A stretch of DNA of 15,464 nucleotides, from NCBI GenBank assembly GCA_009916335.1, contig SAAR01000044.1, positions 1-15,464 of the forward strand, written 5' to 3'. This DNA is from Erysipelotrichia bacterium (GTDB taxonomy: Bacteria; Bacillota_I; Bacilli_A; Erysipelotrichales; Erysipelotrichaceae). Below the pieces are notes generated by a model. That model ran no database searches. It was given only the letters and a program-made list of their open reading frames with translations, and had not been told where the DNA came from. The position numbers were made by a program, and so were the translations under genes. The first letter of the stretch is position 1. The number at the start of each line of letters is the position of its first letter. Positions 1 to 6,624 of the stretch are shown here, piece by piece.

Positions 1-67
1 CGCTAGCACTGACGACGAGACTAGCACCGACAAGTGCACCCACTCCCATTTTCAAAATTTTCTTCAT
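1..67 (-). CDS. N-terminal fragment of a secreted or membrane-anchored protein
   Basis: Only the first 22 codons are inside the window; the gene runs off the left edge. The peptide starts MKKILKMGVGALVGASLVVS, which has the lysine-rich n-region and hydrophobic core of a Sec signal peptide. No lipobox cysteine is visible before the edge, so lipoprotein status is undecided. An in-frame TAA just upstream of the ATG fixes 67 as the furthest possible start. No good Shine-Dalgarno sequence lies within 15 nt of the ATG; a GAGGAAG lies about 30 nt upstream, too far to serve it. A second in-frame ATG at 49 would remove the basic n-region and is less likely. The gene is divergent from pepA, so the two share the 68-206 intergenic region. 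The function of the mature protein cannot be judged from this fragment. Confidence 0.6.
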   Translation of the reverse strand, partial: MKKILKMGVGALVGASLVVSAS

Positions 68-73
68 GCTTAT

Positions 74-82
74 ATTTTAGCA
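74..82 (-). promoter_or_regulatory. Possible extended -10 element of the leftward secreted-protein gene
   Basis: Read on the minus strand, 82-74 is TGCTAAAAT, a TGn extended -10 with hexamer TAAAAT. It ends only 6 nt before the ATG at 67, so transcription from it would begin close to the start codon and give a nearly leaderless mRNA. No convincing -35 is seen 16-18 nt upstream. The element is short and AT-rich, so it may be chance. Confidence 0.25.
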
Positions 83-138
83 CAAATTTTACTTCCTCGC
101 TAACCAACCACGTTTTTTACCCCATCTGGTCAGATTTT

Positions 139-147
139 TGGTATCAT
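139..147 (+). promoter_or_regulatory. Probable extended -10 promoter element of pepA
   Basis: TGGTATCAT matches TGn plus a TATAAT-like hexamer (TATCAT, five of six bases). A weak -35-like TTTACC lies 19 nt upstream (117-122); extended -10 promoters often tolerate a poor -35. Transcription would begin near 154, giving a leader of about 50 nt that contains the hairpin at 165-183 and the ribosome binding site at 193-198. A second TATCAT at 153-158 has no better partner. Confidence 0.4.
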
Positions 148-164
148 GGAACTATCATGAAAAA

Positions 165-183
165 GGCTAACTTGCGGTTAGCC
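165..183 (+). promoter_or_regulatory. Perfect inverted repeat in the pepA leader
   Basis: GGCTAAC and GTTAGCC form a perfect 7-bp stem around the 5-nt loop TTGCG. It ends 9 nt before the pepA Shine-Dalgarno (AAGGAG, 193-198) and does not overlap it. There is no T-run after it, so it is not a terminator. It could be a 5' mRNA stabiliser, a protein-binding operator, or chance; the sequence does not decide between these. Confidence 0.45.
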
Positions 184-206
184 GAGTGGATTAAGGAGAG
201 TTACAC

Positions 207-1292
207 ATGTCGATCACTTTTGACAAAATCAAAGCTATCACTGAGATTCAAGCAACATCTGGTTTCGAGCGTCCCATGCAGGACTTCATGCGCCAGAACA
301 TCACCCCTCATGTCGATGTGGTCCAAACCGACGGCTTGGGCGGGATTTTTGGCATCAAACACGCTGCGGATGCCAATGCCCCACGGATCATGGTGGCCGG
401 TCACATGGACGAAGTCGGCTTCATGGTCAGCAAAATCAAGACTGACGGCACCCTGCGCGTTGTCTCGCTCGGTGGCTGGAATCCACTCGTCATCTCTGCT
501 CAGCGCTTTACTTTGCTTGCCAGAAATGGTGTTGAAATTCCTCTCATCACAGGTGGCGTCCCGCCACATTTGATGAGAGGAGCAGGCGGTGCACCTGCTA
601 TGCCACAAATTGAAGACATTATTTTCGACGCAGGCTTTGCAGATAGAGCAGAGGCGGAACGTTATGGCGTCCATCCTGGTGCTGTCATCGTGCCTCAGAC
701 TGAAGCCATCCTGACTGCCAATCAAAAAAATGTCATCAGTAAAGCCTGGGATAACCGCTATGGCTGTCTTATGGTGACTGAGCTCTTGGCACATCTGAGC
801 GATAATAAGATTCAACTCCCAAATACCCTCATCGCAGGCGCCAATGTTCAAGAAGAAGTCGGCCTTCGTGGGGCACATGCTTCAACGACCAAATTCAATC
901 CTGACCTGTTCTTCGCCGTCGACTGCTCACCCGCCCAAGATACTTTTGACGCTAGTGCTGATGGCCGTATTGGCGATGGGACACTCATGAGAATCTTCGA
1001 TCCTGGTCATATTCTTTTACCAACCATGCGTGATTTCTTACTAGATACGGCTGAGTCAGCAGGTGTGAAATATCAGTACTACGTCTCAAAAGGTGGGACA
1101 GACGCCGGTGCTGCTCATTTGAAACATTCAGGGATTCCATCGACAACAATTGGTGTTTGTGCCCGTTACATCCACAGCCATCAAACGCTCTTCTCACTGG
1201 AAGATTTCGATACAGCACAAGCCTTTCTACAAGAAATTGTGCAACGATTAGATCGGTCAACGGTTGACCTGATTCGGGGAACTGGGGTGTAA
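207..1292 (+). CDS. pepA: Glutamyl aminopeptidase, M42 family (PepA)
   Basis: A cytoplasmic metallo-aminopeptidase that removes N-terminal Glu/Asp residues from peptides, part of the peptide-use pathway of lactic acid bacteria. The 361 residues are close to the usual length of about 355. M42 metal-site motifs are in order: H66 with D68 in AGHMDEVGFM, D182 in AWDNRYG, the paired glutamates E216/E217 in NVQEEVGLRGA, D239 in FFAVDCSP and H323 in YIHSHQT. The GGTDAGAAH segment near residues 296-304 is also typical of the family. The start is set by AAGGAG at 193-198, 8 nt before the ATG. The gene stands alone between a divergent gene and a terminator. Its base composition is visibly more GC-rich than the polysaccharide cluster to the right, as expected for a core gene beside a variable locus. 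A related M42 cellulase/endoglucanase-type annotation is possible but less likely. Confidence 0.93.
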   Translation: MSITFDKIKAITEIQATSGFERPMQDFMRQNITPHVDVVQTDGLGGIFGIKHAADANAPRIMVAGHMDEVGFMVSKIKTDGTLRVVSLGGWNPLVISAQRFTLLARNGVEIPLITGGVPPHLMRGAGGAPAMPQIEDIIFDAGFADRAEAERYGVHPGAVIVPQTEAILTANQKNVISKAWDNRYGCLMVTELLAHLSDNKIQLPNTLIAGANVQEEVGLRGAHASTTKFNPDLFFAVDCSPAQDTFDASADGRIGDGTLMRIFDPGHILLPTMRDFLLDTAESAGVKYQYYVSKGGTDAGAAHLKHSGIPSTTIGVCARYIHSHQTLFSLEDFDTAQAFLQEIVQRLDRSTVDLIRGTGV

Positions 1293-1297
1293 CATAT

Positions 1298-1335
1298 AAA
1301 AAATTCTATGATTTTGGCAATCATAGAATTTTTTT
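1298..1335. terminator. Rho-independent terminator acting in both directions, between pepA and the autolysin
   Basis: A 16-bp perfect inverted repeat (1298-1313 with 1319-1334) encloses the loop TTGGC. The outer stem is A-rich on the left and T-rich on the right, so each strand ends its hairpin in a U-run. It lies 5 nt after the pepA stop and 11 nt beyond the autolysin stop, so it can end both convergent transcripts. Confidence 0.9.
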
Positions 1336-1345
1336 AGTCTATCGA

Positions 1346-3499
1346 TTAATCTAGTGTATCTAATCTGTATTTGACAATTCGATCAATCAAATTTTTTGGA
1401 TAGTCTGGATCTGTCTCATAGCCGCCATCTTTCAAGGCTTGTGCTGCATTTTGATAGGTTCTAGCATTGCCGCGCCAGACGCCTTGATAACGGTAAGCAG
1501 AGCCATTCATCGTTGTTCTGATTTTCGTTACATAATCTGTCAAAGATTCTGCCTGGCTGTTGTACTTACGAAAATTCGCTGTTACCTGAATCGTCTGTCC
1601 ATTAACGACTTCATTCGTCACCTTAGTATAAATGGCACCTTTCCAAGTTGCATCAGCTTCGATACCAAAGAGATTATTAGCTTTCGTTGCTAATTCACTT
1701 TGTCCCCACGCACTTTCAGCAATCGCTTGACTCATCATAATCGATGGGAAGAGATCGTTGACCATTGCTAATTTTTGAGACTCTGGATAGATGGCATTAA
1801 GCCAGGCTTTTTGGGTATCGTTAACTCCCGACAAATTAAATACTGGTGTTGGTGAGGTAGGTACCGGATCTTTTTTAGGAATAGGAGGTGTCCCAACTTT
1901 AATAACACTGATATTAAACCTGTAAAGGAAAGCAGCCATTTCTTCTCGTCTGGTTGCATCCCCTGTGGCAAAAACAAGACCAGTATCTAAAAGTCGACCT
2001 ATTGTAATTTTTGTACTTGCTAGCCACCAAACCTCAGTCGCAAACATACTATTAACACCAACATCTCCAAATTGAACTTTTTGCGCTTCTGTTGGGTTAA
2101 ATGTTGGTGAACCCGCATACCGATATAGGAATGCCGCAATTTCTCCACGCGTTGCTCTGTCATCTGGCGCAAAAGTCATGACATTATTAATTGTTCGACC
2201 TATAGTAATGCCCGTAGATGCTAACCACCAAATTTCTTTTGAAAACATCGTATTCACATTGACATCTTGAAATTGAGATTGCATAGCTGCGCTCGGAATA
2301 AATGTTGGTGATCCAGCATACCGATATAGAAACGCAGCCATTTCTCCACGTGTTACATTATCAGTAGCTGCAAAAATTAAACCTAAGTCAGTCCCACGAC
2401 CATATGTAACACCCGTTTCAGCCAGCCAATTAATTTCTTTGCTAAAGTAATATTTACTTGAAATATCACCAAATTTTACATTTTCAACTGTCACTTGCAA
2501 CTTATCCGTCACGAAACGACCTGCTACCGAGTTGCCATTTGCATCAAAGGCATAGGCTAAGACTTGATACCGTCCCGACTCATAATTGTGATTGGATGCA
2601 TCAAATAACGCTAAATACTCACCGTCCTTAACTTTATTAGCTTTATACCAGTGAACAATAGTCTGACTATTTTTATTAAGAGATATAGGGACTAGCACGG
2701 ACGCGGGATCTCCTGTTGTCTTAACACGAACGCCAAAATGTCCTGTATCAGGATACCCCACAACATCAGCACTCAGTATTGTCGGCAAAGGTTTATAATA
2801 ATAAGCAACTAAATCTCGGAATTGATTCATATCGTATCCAAACCTTGCCCAATAGGCGTCCGGATCAACATGATCTGTCGTCTGATTAAACTTATAAGCA
2901 ATCATCTTATGACTAGCTAAATTACCATCAGGCTTGATTGATAAATTATTTTTCTGAGGACTACTCGGACTTGACATTAATTTTGGTGCACCCATATCAT
3001 ACTTAATCAGCTGATCTGCAGTCCATTTGGCGAGTGTGGCAATTTGTTTGTAAAACGCGGTACTCGTGGTCACACGCATTTGTTCGATTTGGATACCATA
3101 ATTGTTCCCCCATTGACCTGAACCCCAAGATTTTTTTGCTTTATCCGCTATAGTGATAAGTTGTGACCCATCAACAAATGAGTGAACAAAAGCTGAATCC
3201 TGCGTTCTAACCATGTAGTCAATGGAGCCATTAATTGACCCGCCATCAACACCAACTTCATGGATAATCATTATCTTTGGTTTACCACCGGTATAATCCA
3301 TATTGGTGCCACCATTTCTGTTTGGATCTTGATTATAAATTCTACCAAGCGATAAGGTTTCTCCAGAAGGTTTAACTTTATTGTTGATGATATAGTCATT
3401 GACCGCGCTTGCAGATACTTTAAATGACGTTAACACTCCAAATGTAACTATAAGTATTCCTACCAATTTTATGATTACTTTATTATTGATTTTATTCAA
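1346..3499 (-). CDS. Secreted bifunctional autolysin: amidase, GBS Bsp-like, 3 SLH-like repeats, glucosaminidase
   Basis: A predicted exported peptidoglycan hydrolase of 717 residues. In order: a signal peptide (about 1-32, ending SASA); an Amidase_2 domain (about 70-236) with H80 in IIHEVG, H197 in ASHKM and the TDHVDPDAYW motif near 208-217; a GBS Bsp-like module (about 242-337); three SLH-like repeats (about 343-531); a Pro-rich linker; and a C-terminal glucosaminidase domain (about 560-717) with probable catalytic E595 in AIAESAWGQS followed by NLFGIE. It should cut both the MurNAc-L-Ala amide bond and the glycan strand. TTG at 3499 is preferred as start: GAGG sits 6 nt upstream, whereas the in-frame ATG at 3511 has no Shine-Dalgarno and adds MRCS before the signal peptide. 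It has its own promoter and is a separate unit from the polysaccharide operon. The domain calls come from motifs, so exact boundaries are approximate. Confidence 0.88.
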   Translation of the reverse strand: MNKINNKVIIKLVGILIVTFGVLTSFKVSASAVNDYIINNKVKPSGETLSLGRIYNQDPNRNGGTNMDYTGGKPKIMIIHEVGVDGGSINGSIDYMVRTQDSAFVHSFVDGSQLITIADKAKKSWGSGQWGNNYGIQIEQMRVTTSTAFYKQIATLAKWTADQLIKYDMGAPKLMSSPSSPQKNNLSIKPDGNLASHKMIAYKFNQTTDHVDPDAYWARFGYDMNQFRDLVAYYYKPLPTILSADVVGYPDTGHFGVRVKTTGDPASVLVPISLNKNSQTIVHWYKANKVKDGEYLALFDASNHNYESGRYQVLAYAFDANGNSVAGRFVTDKLQVTVENVKFGDISSKYYFSKEINWLAETGVTYGRGTDLGLIFAATDNVTRGEMAAFLYRYAGSPTFIPSAAMQSQFQDVNVNTMFSKEIWWLASTGITIGRTINNVMTFAPDDRATRGEIAAFLYRYAGSPTFNPTEAQKVQFGDVGVNSMFATEVWWLASTKITIGRLLDTGLVFATGDATRREEMAAFLYRFNISVIKVGTPPIPKKDPVPTSPTPVFNLSGVNDTQKAWLNAIYPESQKLAMVNDLFPSIMMSQAIAESAWGQSELATKANNLFGIEADATWKGAIYTKVTNEVVNGQTIQVTANFRKYNSQAESLTDYVTKIRTTMNGSAYRYQGVWRGNARTYQNAAQALKDGGYETDPDYPKNLIDRIVKYRLDTLD
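1907..2473 (-). repeat. Three tandem SLH-like repeats of 67 residues (201 bp)
   Basis: Units begin with F-G/Q-D-V/I at 2473, 2272 and 2071, exactly 201 bp apart. Each runs FxDV - about 10 residues - W(L)A(S/E)TG(V/I)T - (I/Y)GR - F(A) - TRxEMAAFLYR. Units 1 and 2 share near-identical YRYAGSPTF segments; unit 3 ends in FLYRFN. The similarity is visible in DNA: the stretches near 2102-2150 and 2302-2350 are close copies. SLH-like modules generally bind cell-wall polymers non-covalently. Confidence 0.85.
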
Positions 3500-3527
3500 G
3501 CTACACCTCATTCATTCTAATAATTTT

Positions 3528-3555
3528 ATTATATCATAGCTACATAGTTTTACAA
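3528..3555 (-). promoter_or_regulatory. Promoter of the autolysin gene
   Basis: On the minus strand there is a consensus TATAAT (3533-3528) preceded by TGA (3536-3534), forming an extended -10 TGnTATAAT. A -35-like TTGTAA lies at 3555-3550 with a 16-nt spacer. The predicted start near 3521 leaves about 20 nt of leader to the TTG start codon, containing the GAGGTG ribosome binding site. Confidence 0.65.
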
Positions 3556-3625
3556 AAAAAAACAATATAAATAGCGTACGTATTTTATAAGTCACTTAAT
3601 AAAACAAGCACTAGTTTAACCTTCT

Positions 3626-3664
3626 AAAAACAAAACTGTTTCAGTGAATTATCACCGAAACAGT
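3626..3664 (-). terminator. Rho-independent terminator of the polysaccharide operon
   Basis: On the minus strand the stem ACTGTTTCGGTG pairs with CACTGAAACAGT (12 bp, one G-U wobble) around ATAATT and is followed by TTTGTTTTT. It begins 21 nt after the stop of the last operon gene. On the plus strand the wobble becomes an A-C mismatch, so it fits leftward transcription best. It isolates the autolysin gene from operon read-through. Confidence 0.87.
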
Positions 3665-3685
3665 ATTTTTAATATTTTTAAACTT

Positions 3686-4615
3686 CTATATATCTAAACT
3701 AGATTCTTTAACGATATAATTAGGACGTTTTTTGACTTCCAAAAAAATTTTTCCGATATATTTTCCAACAATCCCCAAACAGAACAATTGAAGGCCACCT
3801 AAGAAAAGAATGATACAAATCAGTGAAGGCCATCCAGGTACGGGATTTTGTGTGATTAAATTGCTTAAAAAGAAATATAACATAGATAAGATAGATAAAG
3901 CACAACTCAAAACACCAATAAACGTTGCAATAGTAAGCGGTGCTTCTGAAAAATTGATAATACCTTCAAGCGAGTACTTAAATAGTGACCAAAAATTCCA
4001 AGTCGTTTCTCCTGCTGAGCGTTCACGATTTTCATAAGAAATATAATAGGTATCGAAACCGACCCATGAAAATAAACCTTTTGAAAAACGATTCACTTCA
4101 TTCAACTCTAAGATTGCATCAACAACTTGACGTGTCATCAAGCGAAAATCACGCGCACCATCGACCATTTTAACATCTGAAATACTATTAATAATCTTGT
4201 AAAAATTTTTGGCAAAAAACGATCGGATGACCGGTTCACCGGCTCTATCTGAACGTCTCGTTCCAACAATATCATAGCCTTCGACAATTTTTTGATACAT
4301 GTCAGGTAACAGCTCCGGCGGATCTTGCAAATCGACATCCATAACAGTGACAAATTCTCCTGTTGCCGCTTGTAGGCCTGCTATAAGCGCTGCTTCTTTA
4401 CCAAAATTACGCGAAAAAGAAAGATAGTTAACATTTTCTTTCAATTTTGCAGCTTCTTTCAAAACACGTAAAGTCTCATCTCTCGAACCATCATTAACAA
4501 AAATATATTCAAATTCAAGTGGCACTTTAGATTCAACTTTTACCATTTCATGTATAAAAAGCTCAACTGTTTCTTGTTCATTATAACAAGGGATAATAAT
4601 GGATAATTTTTTCAT
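3686..4615 (-). CDS. GtrB/DPM1-like GT2 polyprenyl-phosphate glycosyltransferase
   Basis: A membrane-associated enzyme expected to move a sugar (often Glc or GlcNAc) from a nucleotide donor to undecaprenyl phosphate, giving the donor for extracytoplasmic glycosylation. The 309 residues match the family. Visible features: the N-terminal IIIPCYNEQET, a DVDLQDPP metal-binding motif at 93-100, DGARDFRLM at 152-160, RERSAGETTW at 197-206, and two C-terminal membrane helices (about 228-250 and 262-285) followed by a basic tail. Similar proteins are GtrB, CsbB and GacI. The start follows AAGG in AAGGTAGAGTT directly upstream. It is the last gene of the operon and ends 21 nt before the terminator. 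It probably works with the GT-C-like protein encoded just upstream. No small GacJ-like partner gene is visible. The sugar cannot be told from sequence alone. Confidence 0.88.
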   Translation of the reverse strand: MKKLSIIIPCYNEQETVELFIHEMVKVESKVPLEFEYIFVNDGSRDETLRVLKEAAKLKENVNYLSFSRNFGKEAALIAGLQAATGEFVTVMDVDLQDPPELLPDMYQKIVEGYDIVGTRRSDRAGEPVIRSFFAKNFYKIINSISDVKMVDGARDFRLMTRQVVDAILELNEVNRFSKGLFSWVGFDTYYISYENRERSAGETTWNFWSLFKYSLEGIINFSEAPLTIATFIGVLSCALSILSMLYFFLSNLITQNPVPGWPSLICIILFLGGLQLFCLGIVGKYIGKIFLEVKKRPNYIVKESSLDI

Positions 4616-4635
4616 AACTCTACCTTAATTTCTAC

Positions 4636-4671
4636 ATGAATAATAAATCAAATGATTTATTTGTTATTCAT
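4636..4671 (-). promoter_or_regulatory. Long imperfect hairpin between the GT-C-like and GtrB-like genes
   Basis: ATGAATAA and TAAATCA (4636-4650) pair with TGATTTA (4653-4659) and TTATTCAT (4664-4671), a 15-bp stem with a 4-nt bulge and a very short apex. It lies in the 88-nt gap between the two genes. On the minus strand it is not followed by a T-run, so it is unlikely to be a full terminator. An RNase processing site or mRNA stabiliser that sets separate levels for the last gene is possible. Confidence 0.45.
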
Positions 4672-4703
4672 CTACTCAATCATAGTTTTCATTGTTTTAG
4701 GAT

Positions 4704-6509
4704 TCAGTCTCGATACTTTATCACCAATAAAATAATAATCATAGCAAACGAAATCATAAAAAGTACTAATCCAGCCAGTGTTGCTTTAGAAAGTCCATAA
4801 TAAACTGTCACTTCTCCTGATGCATTTTTAGGTATCAAAACTTGAACATAACCGTTTGAAGACGGTCCTACGTCTAGTTTACTTACCTTACCCGAGCTTG
4901 AAACAATTCTAGCTTTATAACCTGGATAAGCAACTTTAGGAATTTCCATTAAACGATTAATATCGGATTTTTTTACTTTAACCTTATAATCTGATCTAGA
5001 TGGTACATCCGTAACGCTATCTTTAGATACTTTCTCATCAGTATTTAGAAAAATACTTCCCTCCAATTTACGATTTTCTATTGCTGGATAAATATATTGT
5101 AAGTTTAAATAAAATGCTCCCTTATTTTCTTTAATAATCTCTTTTAATGGTTTCTCTTTCGTTCCAATTGCTGATGGAAAAAATTCACCAATTGATGTTT
5201 TTACAAATGAACCACCATCACCTTTAAAGACAATCGCTGATGACGGATCTATTTTTTCAAGATCAACCGTTTCTCTGTGGAAAACATTATTTGAAGAATT
5301 AATACTAGCATTTGCAATAAAAATAAAGAAAAGCGATAAAGCAATTGTTAATAAAAATTTAAGTTTTTCTTTTTTAAATTTTTCTAGTATAACACTAATA
5401 CTTAGTCCAATACTTATCGAAAACAATAACCCGGAAGCATAGTACATAATTCTATTGGGATATTGTAACGTCCAGAACATACTTGGCATATGATGCCAAT
5501 CTATCCAATCACCACACAAAGCCAATGTACTCGTTGCAAAAATGAAAAATATGATGGCACTTTTCTTATTCGTCATTGGTTTTACTTTGATAAAAATAAT
5601 TATAATACATAAAACAAGTGATAGCCAAAATAGTATGCTTGGGGAGCTTGAAACGCTCAATCTCGAAAAGAAAATATTCTTAAATGCACTCCTGCCGTTG
5701 TTCATTGATTCAGGGTTTTTCCACATGTAAACTGCCGTAAACTCTTTATTGAACTGGTTGTAAAGTTGATAAGTTTTCACTTCCAAAAAAGGTAAAATGA
5801 AATATGCAGATAAGCCAAAACTTAATATTGCAGCAAGGAGAAATGACTTTAATTTCTTCAAAACATTTTTTACATTAGCTAACAAGACCCAAAATATATA
5901 AAATATCAAAATAATACAGGTTAGAGTATGCGATAGAAGCACACCCGCAGCTCCAATAGATAGAAATATGATACCCCTAATATTTTTCTCTTGATCCAAT
6001 ATGATTTGAATACCATATAAGGTCAGAATAGCAAAAAATGTGCCAAACAATGGACCGTATCCCGTAAATTGATACAGGTTATTTAAAATAGTTGTACTTG
6101 TAATCAGAATAATTGAAGCGATAAGTGCACTTTTTTCTGATTTTGTTCGATAATATATATACTTATACATTATCACGCCAATTAAACAGACAATCAAGAC
6201 TGTTATAGAATTAACAGAAAGCGCAAGATTATGCGTGAAAGAATATAGAAGTGCTATAAAATATGTCGGCAACGGACCATAAAATAGATTCCAAGAAAAG
6301 CCCAAGTTAGACGCACCAGTCGGATCTAACTGAGGGATAATTTGGTGATCACGCCACGCATGAACTGTTGACAAGGCACGTGCATAATGAAAATCAACAT
6401 CATTTTCAATCATGGCAGCATTTTGTAAAATAAAAAATTTTGCAACAAATAAGCTGGTTAATATAATTAGAAATAAGTAAAAAATAGTTTGTTTATTTAT
6501 TTTTTTCAT
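4704..6509 (-). CDS. Polytopic GT-C-like membrane glycosyltransferase (PTPS-related/YfhO type)
   Basis: A protein of 601 residues with about eleven or more hydrophobic helices and a C-terminal extracytoplasmic region (about residues 430-570) before a last helix. The first outer loop carries IENDVDFHYAR, an Asp-containing motif in the place where GT-C enzymes keep their catalytic acid, followed by FYGPLPTYF as in the 6-pyruvoyl-tetrahydropterin-synthase-related membrane family. The likely role is transfer of a polyprenyl-linked sugar onto the exported polysaccharide; the GtrB-like gene downstream would supply the donor. I prefer the ATG at 6509 (MKKINKQTIF): AAAGGG lies 5 nt upstream and the first helix follows at once. 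The in-frame ATG at 6569 has no Shine-Dalgarno, adds a 20-residue polar leader and overlaps a possible -35 element. An O-mannosyl-like or lipid-modifying role cannot be ruled out. Confidence 0.78.
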   Translation of the reverse strand: MKKINKQTIFYLFLIILTSLFVAKFFILQNAAMIENDVDFHYARALSTVHAWRDHQIIPQLDPTGASNLGFSWNLFYGPLPTYFIALLYSFTHNLALSVNSITVLIVCLIGVIMYKYIYYRTKSEKSALIASIILITSTTILNNLYQFTGYGPLFGTFFAILTLYGIQIILDQEKNIRGIIFLSIGAAGVLLSHTLTCIILIFYIFWVLLANVKNVLKKLKSFLLAAILSFGLSAYFILPFLEVKTYQLYNQFNKEFTAVYMWKNPESMNNGRSAFKNIFFSRLSVSSSPSILFWLSLVLCIIIIFIKVKPMTNKKSAIIFFIFATSTLALCGDWIDWHHMPSMFWTLQYPNRIMYYASGLLFSISIGLSISVILEKFKKEKLKFLLTIALSLFFIFIANASINSSNNVFHRETVDLEKIDPSSAIVFKGDGGSFVKTSIGEFFPSAIGTKEKPLKEIIKENKGAFYLNLQYIYPAIENRKLEGSIFLNTDEKVSKDSVTDVPSRSDYKVKVKKSDINRLMEIPKVAYPGYKARIVSSSGKVSKLDVGPSSNGYVQVLIPKNASGEVTVYYGLSKATLAGLVLFMISFAMIIILLVIKYRD

Positions 6510-6541
6510 GACTACCCTTTGTTTTTTATCATCGTAATTTT

Positions 6542-6569
6542 TAAATAATGAATACATGTCATCTGTCAA
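6542..6569 (-). promoter_or_regulatory. Possible internal promoter before the GT-C-like gene
   Basis: On the minus strand a perfect TTGACA (6569-6564) is followed after 16 nt by TATTTA (6547-6542), a weak -10. Transcription would start near 6535, giving a leader of about 25 nt to the ATG at 6509. The 115-nt gap here is the largest in the operon. It could keep the last two genes expressed independently of the upstream genes. The weak -10 keeps confidence low. Confidence 0.33.
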
Positions 6570-6624
6570 AATAAAATCAGATTGCGGTTTTAAATCTCAT
6601 CGTTATTTCGATTTTTTAAAATAT

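Noticed and set aside
34..573. A 179-codon plus-strand open frame overlapping the start of pepA
   Set aside because: Its product is Ser/Leu-rich low-information sequence in another frame across the divergent gene, the intergenic region and pepA.
201..878. A 225-codon minus-strand open frame antisense to pepA
   Set aside because: It lies fully within pepA, has no recognisable domain and no suitable ribosome binding site, and the sense frame has a complete M42 motif set.
3565..3600. CGTACG palindrome upstream of the autolysin promoter as an operator
   Set aside because: The symmetry does not extend beyond 6 bp, so it is not distinguishable from chance.
6510..6569. The longer start of the GT-C-like protein at 6569
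   Set aside because: There is no ribosome binding site, and a polar leader would precede the first helix; AAAGGG before the ATG at 6509 is better.
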